NCBI RefSeq assembly: GCF_004341845.1
Contig: NZ_SLVB01000006.1
Location: 248,001 to 312,000, forward strand
Source of the DNA: Novosphingobium sp. PhB165
GTDB taxonomy: Bacteria > Pseudomonadota > Alphaproteobacteria > Sphingomonadales > Sphingomonadaceae
Reading direction: 5' to 3'
Length of the DNA: 64,000 bases
A program made the translations under genes and the position numbers. The notes below the pieces were generated by a model. It had not been told where the DNA came from. It was given only the letters and a program-made list of their open reading frames with translations, and searched no databases. Below, piece by piece: positions 46,717 to 56,104 of this stretch (the first letter of the stretch is position 1; each line of letters starts with the position of its first letter).

Positions 46717-48216
46717 TCAGTCGCTAGGCGTGTGGTCCTTCATTCCCGCAAGAACCGCGGCCATGCCGATGCCGGTTCCCTTCTGCGAGGGCGGGAAGTC
46801 ATGCAGGCTCTGCACGAAGCGCGCGATCGGCTCGGTCAGTTCGGGCATGATCCAGCTCTTCTCCTTCATCCAGAGGAACTGGCCACCGGTGTCGGGGCTG
46901 CGCTCGAACGGATCGGCCTTGATGTCGATCACCAGACCGCCCGGAATCTTGGTCGCCGCATCGAGCCACTTGTCCTTGATTGCGATATGGACCTTCCAGT
47001 TATCGACGCGCAGGGCGGTTGGCTCCGTTTCCGCGAAGAAGAAGAATTCGCGGCGCTGCGATTTGCCATCGGGCTTGGTGAGCATGTCGATCTGGTTGTA
47101 GCCATCCAGATGGACCTTGTAGTCGGTCCCGCCGATGGTCTTGCCCGCGACGAGTTGCTCTTTCACATCCGGCTCGCCCACGGCGGCCAGCAAGGTCGGC
47201 ACCCAATCCTCGCTGGTCATGAACTCGCCGGTCCAGCTGTTCGCGGCGATCTTGCCCGGCCAGCGGATCAGCATGGGAACGCGGAAGCCGCCGTCCCACG
47301 TGGTTCCCTTCTCGCCGCGGAACGATGCCGTTCCCGCCATTGGCCAATGCGCCAGATTGATGCCGTTGTCCGAAGTCAGCAGTACGATGGTGTTGTCCGT
47401 CAGGCCTTCCTCGTCCAGCGTATCGAGCAGCTTGCCGATCAGGCCGTCGAGTTGCAGCACCGCATCGAAATAGGGCGTGTGCCCGCTCTTGCCGAGCCAT
47501 TCGGGGGACACGTGGATCTGTTGGTGCATGCGCGAAGGGCAGTGCCACAGGAAGAAAGGCTTTCCGGCAGCCTTCTGCGCTTTGATGTATTCGATCGAAG
47601 CGTCCGTGAACTCATCGTCGATCGTGCCCATCCGTTCGGTGGTCAGCGGGCCGAGGTCCTCGATCGTCTGCTTGCCAACACGACCCCAACGCGGATCTTC
47701 CGTCGGATCGTCTTTGTCGCTCGCGCGGGCGTGGATCATATTGCGCGGACGGCCGGCGAAATTCGGGTCTGTGGGGAAATCGGGCTGTTCGGGCATCTCC
47801 ATCATGTTGAGATGATAGAGAAAGCCGCGAAACTCGTCGAAACCGTGGACGGTCGGCAGGAACTCGTTGCGGTCGCCCACATGGCTCTTGCCGAACAGCG
47901 CCGTGGCATAGCCCAGATCCTTGAGCAGCGCGGCCAGCGTCACGTCTCCGTCCTGAAGGCCGACTTTGGCGCCGGGCTGGCCGACCGAGGTGAGGCCGGT
48001 GCGGATCGGGTACTGCCCCGTCAGGAACGCGGCGCGCCCGGCCGTGCAACTGGGCTGCGCGTAGTAGTCGGAAACCATCATGCCCTCTCGGGCCAGACGG
48101 TCCATGTTGGGCGTGCTCACCGCGCCAAGGCCGCGGTGGTAGGCGGATAGGTCCATGGGCGCCATGTCATCGATCATGATCGCGACGATGTTCGGTCGGG
48201 TGGAATCAGTGGCCAT
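46717..48216 (-). CDS. Sulfatase 3 (arylsulfatase, S1 family) with Cys-x-Ala-x-Arg signature
   Basis: 499 residues from ATG 48216, six bases after AGGAG. IVAIMIDDMAPMD at the N-terminus, signature C-T-A-G-R (Cys57) with AAFLTGQYPIRTG, FGKSHVGDRNEF and TSDNGINLAHWP for the metal/substrate site. Paralogue of sulfatase 1 with the same non-proline signature. No signal peptide. It is divergent from the DUF1254 gene. Confidence 0.9.
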   Translation of the reverse strand: MATDSTRPNIVAIMIDDMAPMDLSAYHRGLGAVSTPNMDRLAREGMMVSDYYAQPSCTAGRAAFLTGQYPIRTGLTSVGQPGAKVGLQDGDVTLAALLKDLGYATALFGKSHVGDRNEFLPTVHGFDEFRGFLYHLNMMEMPEQPDFPTDPNFAGRPRNMIHARASDKDDPTEDPRWGRVGKQTIEDLGPLTTERMGTIDDEFTDASIEYIKAQKAAGKPFFLWHCPSRMHQQIHVSPEWLGKSGHTPYFDAVLQLDGLIGKLLDTLDEEGLTDNTIVLLTSDNGINLAHWPMAGTASFRGEKGTTWDGGFRVPMLIRWPGKIAANSWTGEFMTSEDWVPTLLAAVGEPDVKEQLVAGKTIGGTDYKVHLDGYNQIDMLTKPDGKSQRREFFFFAETEPTALRVDNWKVHIAIKDKWLDAATKIPGGLVIDIKADPFERSPDTGGQFLWMKEKSWIMPELTEPIARFVQSLHDFPPSQKGTGIGMAAVLAGMKDHTPSD

Positions 48217-48250
48217 CACATTCTCCTGCGTTCTGCCCTGTTTCCCTCGC

Positions 48251-48321
48251 GGCCAAAGCCAAAAACATCGGGTGAAACCCCCGGCCCTCCGGAGAGGGCT
48301 CCCGATAGCGCGGCTTTGGCC
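48251..48321. promoter_or_regulatory. Wide inverted repeat GGCCAAAGCC ... GGCTTTGGCC
   Basis: Perfect 10-base arms at 48251-48260 and 48312-48321 flank a GC-rich core with its own CCGG-rich pairing. It lies in the divergent promoter region of sulfatase 3 and the DUF1254 gene. It could be a leader hairpin or a pair of operator half-sites; the arms recall motifs elsewhere in the sulfatase cluster. Confidence 0.35.
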
Positions 48322-48426
48322 TGTTACCGATGGGGATAGTACGCCGTGTTTTGCGGGTTCCTCCCAATGATTGCCTTCAACGAAGGCCGATAGGCTCCGG
48401 CAAGCGATTGCCAGGAGATTGCCGTC

Positions 48427-49932
48427 ATGGTCGACACGCCGCCACTGCCTTCAAAGGTACCCTATCTCATCCGCCAGTTCACGCCGGCCAATCCGGGGCT
48501 GGCCAACGGCGGCGGCGTTCCCGCCAGCCTGACCAGTGAGCACTATGTCGAGGCGCTGGCCCGCGTGGTCTATGTCTGGGGCCATCCCCTGGTGAACACC
48601 GTGGGGCGGAGCAGCACCTGGGCGCTCATGGAAGGGCACGGGCCCGGAATGGCGATGGGGCTTTTTCCCGGCAGTCCCAAGAACTGGATGGGCTATGTCG
48701 ACGACTATCTGCCCGCCAGCCAGCGCAAGGTTGTGACGCCCAACAACGACACGATCTACGGTGCCTGTTTCGCCGATCTGGGCGATGAGCCGGTGGTCAT
48801 CCAGACGCCGGACGATGTTCCCCAAGGCCACTACTGGACGATCCAGATCGTCGATGCCTTCACCACGGTGACGCACCAACTCGGCTCCGCATCGGCGACG
48901 CCGGCGGGCAAGTACTTGTGGGTGGGGCCCGATTGGCAGGGCAGCACACCCGAAGGGTTCGTGGACGTGCTGCGCTCCCCCACGAACATCGGCGTGGCCA
49001 TGGCGCGCAGCTTTGCCGCACGCACGCCGGAGGGCAAGGCCAGGGCGCGGGCCGTGCTCAACCAGATGGGGGCCTATCCGTTGAGCGCGGATGCGCCGGG
49101 TCGGCGCCAGTTCGATTGCGAGGCAAGCGCGCGTAACAAGGTCTATCCCGCCGGGCTGACTGCCGAGATGCTGGCCGCCGATCCGGATCTGCTGCGCATC
49201 CGGCCGGTTCACGGCGAGCGATTCTGGGACGATCTGGAAAAGGCCCTGAACGCCAATCCGAAGGCGGGCGTGAACGATGCGGCCATGGCGGATCAGGCAC
49301 GGACCCTGCTGGGCCTGCGCAAGAGCGATCCGCGCTGGAAAGCGCTGCTGGACCGGGCCGCGCTGGCCGCCGATGCCGAGCTTTACGAAGGCGCGCGCTA
49401 CGATCAGGTGGGCACCGATGCCGGCAATGGCTGGCAGCGGCAGGAAAATGGCGGCGACTGGGGCACCGACTGGTACGGGCGGGCGCTGGCGGCGGTGATC
49501 TACATCTATGTCAATCACTACCGCGAAGCGATCTACCTGATCCGCGGGACGGATGCCGATGGGGCATTGCTGCAAGGCCGCTACCGCTACACGGTGCGCT
49601 TCGAGAAAGGACAATTGCCGCCGATCGACACGGCCAAAGGCGGCTTCTGGTCCCTGACCATGTACGATCGCGACTATTTCATGATGCCCACCAGCCCCAA
49701 TGGCCGGCACAACATCGGTACGGTGAATCTCGACGCAAACGAATTGGCGTTCGGCGCCGACGGGTCGTTGACGCTGGTACTCTCTCACGAGGAGCCCGCC
49801 GATGCCGAGGGCAAGGCGAATTGGCTTCCCGCCCCCGATGACCAGTTCGCCTTGCTGCTGCGCGCCTATGTGCCGACCCAGGCCATACTCGACGGCAGCT
49901 ATCTTCTGCCGCAGGTCAAACGCATCCGTTGA
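48427..49932 (+). CDS. DUF1254/DUF1214-domain protein
   Basis: 501 residues. The N-terminal DUF1254 part (about 40-170) includes VTPNNDTIYGACFADLG; the C-terminal DUF1214 part (about 365-490) includes GGFWSLTMYDRDYFM and NWLPAPDDQFALLLRAY. Proteins of this type occur beside sulfatases, dioxygenases and steroid-degradation genes; their activity is unknown. There is no signal peptide in this copy, unlike many relatives. AGGAG lies nine to ten bases before the ATG. Confidence 0.85.
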   Translation: MVDTPPLPSKVPYLIRQFTPANPGLANGGGVPASLTSEHYVEALARVVYVWGHPLVNTVGRSSTWALMEGHGPGMAMGLFPGSPKNWMGYVDDYLPASQRKVVTPNNDTIYGACFADLGDEPVVIQTPDDVPQGHYWTIQIVDAFTTVTHQLGSASATPAGKYLWVGPDWQGSTPEGFVDVLRSPTNIGVAMARSFAARTPEGKARARAVLNQMGAYPLSADAPGRRQFDCEASARNKVYPAGLTAEMLAADPDLLRIRPVHGERFWDDLEKALNANPKAGVNDAAMADQARTLLGLRKSDPRWKALLDRAALAADAELYEGARYDQVGTDAGNGWQRQENGGDWGTDWYGRALAAVIYIYVNHYREAIYLIRGTDADGALLQGRYRYTVRFEKGQLPPIDTAKGGFWSLTMYDRDYFMMPTSPNGRHNIGTVNLDANELAFGADGSLTLVLSHEEPADAEGKANWLPAPDDQFALLLRAYVPTQAILDGSYLLPQVKRIR

Positions 49933-49959
49933 CGCGTTTACGCCCGGCTCTTCGCTTTT

Positions 49960-50451
49960 TCAGAGCAGGAGGGCCGGGCCCTCCAGCTCCAGCAGGAAGG
50001 CCTTGGCTTCCAGTCCGCCGGCAAAGCCGGTGAGCTTGCCGCTGCTGCCGATGACGCGGTGGCAGGGGGCGATGATCGATACCGGATTGCGCCCGTTCGC
50101 GGCGCCCACCGCGCGGCTGGCGGTGGGGCGGCCGATGGCCTCGGCGATTTCGCGGTAGCTGCGGGTTTCACCGAAGGGGATCGTCAGCAGCGCGTGCCAC
50201 ACGCTTTTCTGGAAATCGGTGCCGCGAAAGTCCAGCGGCAGGTCGAACACCGTGCGGCGCCCCGCGAAATAGTCGCCGAGCTGGGCTTCGGTCTGCGTCA
50301 GGACGGGGTGTCCGGCGCCGTCGACGAGGCCATCCAGCGGGACGCGGCGGGGATCGTCGTTTTCCCAGAGTACCGCCACGAGTCCCCCATCGCTGGCAAC
50401 CAGCGTGAGTTCGCCGACCGGCGAGGGCATCGGTGTACGGTACAGCGGCAT
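49960..50451 (-). CDS. ogt: Methylated-DNA--protein-cysteine methyltransferase
   Basis: 163 residues from ATG 50451, eight bases after GGAG. The active-site motif PCHRV with the acceptor Cys and the GRPTASRAVGAANGRNP helix-turn-helix are clear. It removes methyl or other alkyl groups from O6 of guanine in a one-time reaction. Single-domain Ogt form, without an Ada domain. Confidence 0.95.
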   Translation of the reverse strand: MPLYRTPMPSPVGELTLVASDGGLVAVLWENDDPRRVPLDGLVDGAGHPVLTQTEAQLGDYFAGRRTVFDLPLDFRGTDFQKSVWHALLTIPFGETRSYREIAEAIGRPTASRAVGAANGRNPVSIIAPCHRVIGSSGKLTGFAGGLEAKAFLLELEGPALLL

Positions 50452-50598
50452 TGCGGGGTCTCCATCGGGTATGGCGAAGATAGGCAGGCATCGGCGAAGG
50501 GGAAGGGCTTCTTCGCGGGCGGCGCGGGATTTCCTTGCTTTCCGGGATTTTGGCGGCACGCTTGGGGTCATGACTATCGAACAATGGGGAGTGCGGGG

Positions 50599-51024
50599 GT
50601 GAGCGGACGCATCGTCGAGGCCGGTGCCGCCGATCGCGAGGCCGTCGTGGCGCTCTGGCACGCCGTCGGGCTGACCCGGCCGTGGAACGATCCGGATGCG
50701 GACTTCAATCTGGCCTGCCGGGGGGAAACGAGCGCGATCCTGCTGGCGCGCGACGGCGAGGGCGAACTGGCGGGCACCGTCATGGTCGGTTTCGACGGGC
50801 ATCGCGGCTGGGTCTACTATCTCGGCGTGCGCGAGGAATGGCGCGGGCAGGGCGTGGCGCGGGCGCTGATGGCGGCTTGCGAGGCCTGGCTCATCGCGCG
50901 GGGATGCCCGAAGGTTCAACTCATGGTCAGGGGTGACAACCGGGCAGCGCTCGGTTTCTACGACGCTATCGGCTATGCCGCGCAGGACGTGGTCACGCTG
51001 GGGCGCCGACTGGACGGCGCGTGA
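50599..51024 (+). CDS. GNAT-family N-acetyltransferase
   Basis: 141 residues from GTG 50599 (GGGAG seven bases upstream; ATG 50584 is less favoured). The acetyl-CoA loop is V-R-E-E-W-R-G-Q-G-V-A-R-A-L (motif A, Q/RxxGxG/A) at about 83-96, and motif B is KVQLMVRGDNRAALGFYDAIGYA. It resembles the short YpeA-like acetyltransferases; acceptor unknown. Confidence 0.85.
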   Translation: MSGRIVEAGAADREAVVALWHAVGLTRPWNDPDADFNLACRGETSAILLARDGEGELAGTVMVGFDGHRGWVYYLGVREEWRGQGVARALMAACEAWLIARGCPKVQLMVRGDNRAALGFYDAIGYAAQDVVTLGRRLDGA

Positions 51025-51102
51025 AGCCAACCGGCCCGCAACGCAGAAGGCGACCGAAGATCGAAGTCCCGGCCGCCTTCCTCAGGGGACGCTGGTAATC
51101 GC

Positions 51103-51543
51103 TCAGTTGGTCGCCGGGGCGGGGGCGGGGGCCGGCGCCGGCTGCTTGACGCGGGTATAGGGTACGAAGTCCTGCAGCCCCACGAAACCGTTCCACATGC
51201 CGCTCGTGCGGTCGCGAAGCTGGATCGTGTCGAGCCGGCAGAGCTGGCTGGAAGACAGCCGGGTGACGAGGATATTGTCCGAATCGAGCTTGTCGGCGTT
51301 GGTCGGCCGATTGACATAGAGCGTGCCGCCGATGCGGTAGACGATCGCGGTCTTGTCGATCACCTGAGTGTCGTTCGACTGGTTCAGCGGAATGCAGGTC
51401 ACCGGCTTGCCCGCCTCGCGCCCGGTGAGGGCCTTGGCGAGCTGTTCCTCGCCGGTCAGCTTCGGCCGGGCGGAAACGGCGGCAGGTGCGCCAACGAGGG
51501 TGGCCGTCATCAACGCGGCTGCAACGACATGTTTCAATGTCAT
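51103..51543 (-). CDS. Exported protein of unknown function
   Basis: 146 residues from ATG 51543 (GGAAGG upstream). A signal peptide (about residues 1-25, ending VSA-R) precedes a mature part with two Cys (VTCIPLNQ and SQLCRLD) that may pair, and a repeated Pro-Ala tail (PAPAPAPAP). The family is common in sphingomonads but has no known role that I can name. Confidence 0.65.
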   Translation of the reverse strand: MTLKHVVAAALMTATLVGAPAAVSARPKLTGEEQLAKALTGREAGKPVTCIPLNQSNDTQVIDKTAIVYRIGGTLYVNRPTNADKLDSDNILVTRLSSSQLCRLDTIQLRDRTSGMWNGFVGLQDFVPYTRVKQPAPAPAPAPATN

Positions 51544-51636
51544 GGTCTTACCTTCCACATAGCCCGCCCTTGTGAAAACAATGCCACGGACAGGCTTAAC
51601 CCTCAATGACCGTCGTACGTAGGGGGCGGTTCGCCG

Positions 51637-53055
51637 TCAGGCCGTGCCGCCCACGGTGATGCCTTCGACCAGCAGTGTCGGCTGGCCCACGCCCGCCGGA
51701 ACGCTCTGACCGCCCTTGCCGCAGATGCCCACGCCGCGATCGAGTTCAAGGTCGTTGCCGATGCCGGTGACGCGGGTGAGCACGGTGGGGCCGTCTCCGA
51801 TCAGCGTGGCGCCCTTGATCGCGGCGCCCAGCTTGCCGTTCTCCACCTTGTAGGCCTCGTTGCACGAGAACACGAACTTGCCCGAGACGATATCGACCTG
51901 GCCGCCGCCCATCGACTTCACGAAGATGCCGTTCTTCATTCGCGCCAGCAGTTCGGCGGGATCGTCGTTGCCGGATTTCATGAAGGTGTTGGTCATGCGG
52001 ACTTGCGGGGCATAGGCATAGTTCTCGCGCCGGCCGTTGCCGGTGGAGGTGGTGCCCATGAGCCGCGCGTTCATGCGGTCCTGCATGTAGCCCTTGAGGA
52101 TGCCGTCCTCGATCAGCACGGTTTCCTGCGTGGGCGTGCCCTCGTCGTCGATCGAGAGCGAGCCGCGCCGGTCGGCGATGGAACCATCGTCGATTACCGT
52201 TACGCCCGGCGCCGCCACGCGCTCACCGATGCGGCCGGAGAAGGCGGAGGTGCCCTTGCGGTTGAAATCGCCCTCAAGGCCGTGGCCGACGGCTTCGTGC
52301 AGGATCACGCCGGGCCAGCCGGGCGCGAGCAGAACGGTCATCTCGCCCGCCGGGGCATCGATGCTTTCCAGGTTCACCAGCGCCTGCCCCAGCGCGATGT
52401 CGATGGCGCGGTTCCAGTTCGCGGGATCGAACAGCGTGTCGTAAAGGTGGCGGCCGCCCATGCCGAATGAGCCGGTCTCGCGCCGACCGTTGCTTTCCGC
52501 GACGATCGAGACCGAGAGGCGGACCAGCGGGCGTACATCGGTGGCGATGAAGCCGTCGGGCCGCACGATCTCGATCACCGACCACTGGCCGGTCAGGCTG
52601 GCGCTGACTTGCGAGACGCGCGGATCGCGCGCGCGGGCGGCGGCGTCGATCTGTTCCAGCAGGCGCACTTTGTCCTCGAACGGCACGAGGTCGAGCGGCG
52701 AGGCATCGGTATAGAGGTGGCGGTTGCTGCGCGGCGGCGGGCCGGGGCGCTGGCCGGTGGCGGGATCGAGCAATTGCAGCGTCTCGCCGGCGCGGCGGAT
52801 GGCGGCGGCGGAAATCTCGTTGGCATGGGCGAAGCCGGTCATCTCGCCCGTCACCCCGCGCAGGCCGAAGCCGGCATCGCGCGAATAGTCGGCGGTCTTG
52901 AGGCGTCCGTCATCGAAGCCGAAGGCCTCGGTCGCCATGAACTGCATGTAGAGTTCGCCGTCCTCGCAGCGTTGCAGGGTCTCGCGGGCGAGTGCCTGGG
53001 CCTCTTCGGGCGAAAGCTGGCGGTAGAGGAGCGAACGTGGGTCGAGGCCGGTCAT
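51637..53055 (-). CDS. tldD: Metalloprotease TldD
   Basis: 472 residues. The zinc-protease motif HEAVGHGLEGD (HExxxH, about residue 266) and the C-terminal GVGICGKGGQSVPAGVGQPTLLV segment identify TldD. With TldE/PmbA it forms a heterodimeric peptidase. The partner gene pmbA is about 36 kb upstream in this window. Frame is complete with a normal start at 53055. Confidence 0.95.
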   Translation of the reverse strand: MTGLDPRSLLYRQLSPEEAQALARETLQRCEDGELYMQFMATEAFGFDDGRLKTADYSRDAGFGLRGVTGEMTGFAHANEISAAAIRRAGETLQLLDPATGQRPGPPPRSNRHLYTDASPLDLVPFEDKVRLLEQIDAAARARDPRVSQVSASLTGQWSVIEIVRPDGFIATDVRPLVRLSVSIVAESNGRRETGSFGMGGRHLYDTLFDPANWNRAIDIALGQALVNLESIDAPAGEMTVLLAPGWPGVILHEAVGHGLEGDFNRKGTSAFSGRIGERVAAPGVTVIDDGSIADRRGSLSIDDEGTPTQETVLIEDGILKGYMQDRMNARLMGTTSTGNGRRENYAYAPQVRMTNTFMKSGNDDPAELLARMKNGIFVKSMGGGQVDIVSGKFVFSCNEAYKVENGKLGAAIKGATLIGDGPTVLTRVTGIGNDLELDRGVGICGKGGQSVPAGVGQPTLLVEGITVGGTA

Positions 53056-53172
53056 GCACCGGGATATAGGGTGCGCCCGGCAGGAGGCAATGAAAGAGAC
53101 GAAAGAGGCGGGGTCAGGAAACGGGGAAAGGTACCGGGCGGACCCATTGTCCGACCCGGTAAAACGAAACGG

Positions 53173-53385
53173 TCAGGCGGCCTGCTGGTCGGCCGGGCCG
53201 TCCTTCAGGACGAAGCGGCGATCGCAATAGCCGCATTCGACATAGCCCTTCTCGTCGATCTCCAGCCAGACGCGCGGATGGCCCAGCGCGGAGGCCTTGT
53301 AGGTCCCGTTCGAGCGGATGTCGGTGGCCCCGTCGCAGGAAACGCGGTGGGAATCGGTGATGACGGTTTCGGGCTGCGTGCTCAT
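53173..53385 (-). CDS. CHCC zinc-finger protein (NDUFS6-like)
   Basis: 70 residues from ATG 53385. Zinc ligands Cys (VSCDG), His (GHPRVWLEI) and Cys-x-x-Cys (ECGYCDRRF) make the CHCC pattern seen in the bacterial relatives of complex I subunit NDUFS6. It is a common small alphaproteobacterial protein. The upstream in-frame extension to 53445 is unlikely to be translated. Confidence 0.85.
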   Translation of the reverse strand: MSTQPETVITDSHRVSCDGATDIRSNGTYKASALGHPRVWLEIDEKGYVECGYCDRRFVLKDGPADQQAA

Positions 53386-53483
53386 GGACCGGCCGATTAC
53401 CAAGCCTCTGGAAGAATTTCCAGCGGTCAAATGCGCACCGGGCATGCGGGAAACCGCGCGCCCGGTGGCATGAAGTTCAGCTA

Positions 53484-54053
53484 TCAGGCCGGAACGGCCA
53501 GCGCACCGGCTTCGGCGAGGGCGCCCGCAACCGCCTTTTCGCGGGTTTCGGCGTCAACGGCGATGCCTTCGGCCAGCACGAACACGGGGTTGGTGATGCC
53601 CACGAAACCGAGCACGGCGCGCAGGTAGCTTTCGGCATGCTCGACAGCGGCGCCGGGCTGGCCTTCACCGTAGAAACCGCCGCGCGACAGGGCCACGTAG
53701 ACCTTCTTGTCGCCGGCCAGACCCTGCGGACCCTCGGCGGTGTACTGGAAGGTCTTGCCGGCCACGAGCACGCGGTCGAACCAGGCCTTGAGCTGGCTGG
53801 GGATGGTGAAGTTGTACATGCCGGCGCCGATCACGATCACGTCGGCGGCCAGGAACTCGGCCAGTTCGGGCGTGCCGTCGGGATTGCCGAGCACGTCGAG
53901 CGTCAGGTGCGGCAGCGCCTCTGCGGCGAGGTCGTGATAGCTGACCTCCAGCGAGGAATCGGCCTGCGTGAGCGTGGCGACGATGGCGGCGGAGACGGCG
54001 CGGCTGACCGAATTTTCGCCAAGGATGCTGGAATCGAGATGGAGAAGCTTCAT
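53484..54053 (-). CDS. azoR: FMN-dependent NADH-azoreductase
   Basis: 189 residues with a flavodoxin-like fold: KLLHLDSSILGENSVSR at the phosphate-binding loop, GAGMYNFTIPSQLKAWFDRV and SRGGFYGEG for FMN binding. It reduces azo bonds and quinones with NADH. It is divergent from an HxlR-type regulator gene, which likely controls it. Confidence 0.93.
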   Translation of the reverse strand: MKLLHLDSSILGENSVSRAVSAAIVATLTQADSSLEVSYHDLAAEALPHLTLDVLGNPDGTPELAEFLAADVIVIGAGMYNFTIPSQLKAWFDRVLVAGKTFQYTAEGPQGLAGDKKVYVALSRGGFYGEGQPGAAVEHAESYLRAVLGFVGITNPVFVLAEGIAVDAETREKAVAGALAEAGALAVPA

Positions 54054-54157
54054 GGGGGAGTACCTCAGTTGGGATAGGCGGTCTGGAAAAATGACTGGGT
54101 ATAGCTATGTTGCACTGCGACGCCCGCCAAGAGCGCATTTTTTCAGGACCAGGTAAC

Positions 54158-54571
54158 GTGAAGCTGACTACCCTTGAGCCCGCCGAGGCAATCGAGCCTG
54201 TCGTCGAAGCCGTCCATTCGGCCCGCAGTTGCCGCATGGTCGGCGACATTCTCGCGCGTGTCGGCGACAAGTGGTCGATGCTCGTGGTGATGACGCTGCT
54301 GGAGGGCAATCGCCATTTCAACGAGCTGAAGCGCGGGATCGAGGGCATTTCGCAGCAGATGCTCTCTCGCACCCTGCGGGCGCTGGAGCGTGACGGGCTG
54401 GTGGTGCGGACCGTCCACGCCAGCGTTCCGGTGCGCGTCGAATATGCGCTGAGCGATCTCGGCCGCTCGCTGGCGGATCCGGTCAAGGCGCTGGGGGCCT
54501 GGGCGGTTTCCAATCGCCCGTCGATCGAGGCGAGTCGCGCGTTCTACGATAGCCGCACCGACGGGGTTTGA
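54158..54571 (+). CDS. HxlR-family transcriptional regulator
   Basis: 137 residues from GTG 54158 (AGG sites just upstream). HxlR pattern: Cys-containing SCRMVGDILARVGDKWSMLVVMTLLEG, then the winged helix FNELKRGIEGISQQMLSRTLRALERDGLV. Members often sense quinones or aldehydes through the N-terminal Cys and control neighbouring oxidoreductase genes; the divergent azoR is the obvious target. Confidence 0.9.
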   Translation: MKLTTLEPAEAIEPVVEAVHSARSCRMVGDILARVGDKWSMLVVMTLLEGNRHFNELKRGIEGISQQMLSRTLRALERDGLVVRTVHASVPVRVEYALSDLGRSLADPVKALGAWAVSNRPSIEASRAFYDSRTDGV

Positions 54572-54590
54572 AGGGGCGCCTCTTCATCTT

Positions 54591-54621
54591 CGTCATTGCT
54601 TCGCTACGCTCGCAATGACGA
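54591..54621. repeat. Dispersed palindromic repeat, family B (short form)
   Basis: A single hairpin: CGTCATTGC and GCAATGACG with a TTCGCTACGCTC centre. It equals the outer arms of the full copy at 21096-21173. Confidence 0.7.
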
Positions 54622-54687
54622 AAGGGCAGGCTTCCGAAGCTGCGACAGCCCTTCCTTCACATCCTCCACGTTCGCATCACCAACCCT

Positions 54688-54770
54688 CGTCGTCCCCGCG
54701 AAGGCGGGGACCCCGCTTATCTTCGGGCTGGACGCAAGGCAGCGGGGCCCCCGCCTTCGCGGGGGCGACG
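54688..54770. repeat. Dispersed palindromic repeat, family A1 (second copy)
   Basis: Nearly identical to 21249-21332, including the GACGCAAGGCAGCGGGG part. It lies between the convergent HxlR and P450 genes and may end both transcripts. Confidence 0.85.
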
Positions 54771-54838
54771 AAGCTTTATGGGGCGACGTCGTCTGGCCGG
54801 GATGAGGCCGGATGAAACGACACCCGGCCCCATCCCCC

Positions 54839-56104
54839 TTACGCCAATTTCAGATGTAGATCGGCCAGCCCGCGAATGATGTAGCTCGGCTCGTATTCCA
54901 CCCGGCGTGCGTCGGCGGGGCCGTGGTGGGCCTCATCCAGCGTGATCGCCTGCGTCGCGGCGAGCAGGCATTCGAGCAGGACCGCCACTTCCGCGCGGGC
55001 AAGCTGCGCCCCGGCGCAAGTATGCGCGCCGCGTCCGAAGGCGAGGTGTTCCTTGATGCGCGGGCGGCCGATCACGAAAGCGGTGGGATCTTCCCAGCGG
55101 CGCGGATCGCGGTTGGCGGCCGATAGCGACACGACGATGCGCTGGCCGGGCGCCACGTCCACGTCGCCGATCTTGGTGCGGCGGGCGGCGATGCGGAAGG
55201 TCGCCTTGGTCGAACCTTCGAGGCGCAGCACTTCTTCCAGAAACGGCCCGATCTCCGCGGGATCCTCGCGCAGGAGCTGCTGGAGCGGCTGGTCCTCGGC
55301 AAGCCGCCGCAGTGCATTGCCGATCAGTTTCGCGCTCGTATCCTGCCCGGCCGCGAACAGGAACATCGCGGACTTGACCACTTCCATGGCTTCCGGCGTC
55401 GAGCCGTCGGGGTAAGTGGCCAGCGCCATCTCGGTCATCACGTCGTCGCGCGGCTGGGCGCGGCGTTCGGCCACGTAGCGGGCGAAATAGCCCGCCATCG
55501 CCAGCAGGGGATGGATCGACTGGCCGTCATTGCCGGCATCCATGTTGCCCGGCGGCGGTGCGGCGTCGATCAGGGCGCGGAACGCCTCGCGATCTTCGGC
55601 GGGCACGCCCAGCAGGTCGGCAATGACCATGGTGACGAAGGGCGTGGCCACTTCGCCCACCAGTTCGCAGCTTCCGCGAGCCAGGATCTCCTGCACCATG
55701 TCCTGCGCATAGCTGCGCATGAAGGCGGCGTTCGCCTTGAGGCGCGACGGCACGAACAGCGGATTGAGCAGGGCCCGCGCGGCGGCATGGCGGTCACCGT
55801 CGTAGGACACCAGCAATTCCATCTCGGTGCTGGGATGGCTGGCCAGCTGGGCCGCGATATCTTCGCTCTCGACCGGGAAGGGCAGCGGCGTCAGCGGATC
55901 GGGATTGAGCCAGGAGGAGAAATCGCGTGCGTCCAGCAGCACTTCGAGCGCCTCGGCAAAACCGGTGACAAGCAGGATATCACGGCCCGGCATGCGGCAG
56001 ACCGGGCCGTGGGCGCGCAGGCGTTCGAAATAGTCGTAAGGGTCCAGCAGCACCGCGTGGTCGGTGAAATAGTCGGGTTCGGTGTCCAGAGTTGCCGTGG
56101 CCAT
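54839..56104 (-). CDS. Cytochrome P450
   Basis: 421 residues, the soluble bacterial size. Heme-binding motif FGRGAHTCAG with Cys363, I-helix AGQDTS for oxygen activation, and the K-helix ExxR in FLEEVLRLEGS. It hydroxylates an organic substrate using electrons from a ferredoxin; none is encoded nearby. The I-helix has AGQDT rather than the common AGxET. Confidence 0.94.
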   Translation of the reverse strand: MATATLDTEPDYFTDHAVLLDPYDYFERLRAHGPVCRMPGRDILLVTGFAEALEVLLDARDFSSWLNPDPLTPLPFPVESEDIAAQLASHPSTEMELLVSYDGDRHAAARALLNPLFVPSRLKANAAFMRSYAQDMVQEILARGSCELVGEVATPFVTMVIADLLGVPAEDREAFRALIDAAPPPGNMDAGNDGQSIHPLLAMAGYFARYVAERRAQPRDDVMTEMALATYPDGSTPEAMEVVKSAMFLFAAGQDTSAKLIGNALRRLAEDQPLQQLLREDPAEIGPFLEEVLRLEGSTKATFRIAARRTKIGDVDVAPGQRIVVSLSAANRDPRRWEDPTAFVIGRPRIKEHLAFGRGAHTCAGAQLARAEVAVLLECLLAATQAITLDEAHHGPADARRVEYEPSYIIRGLADLHLKLA

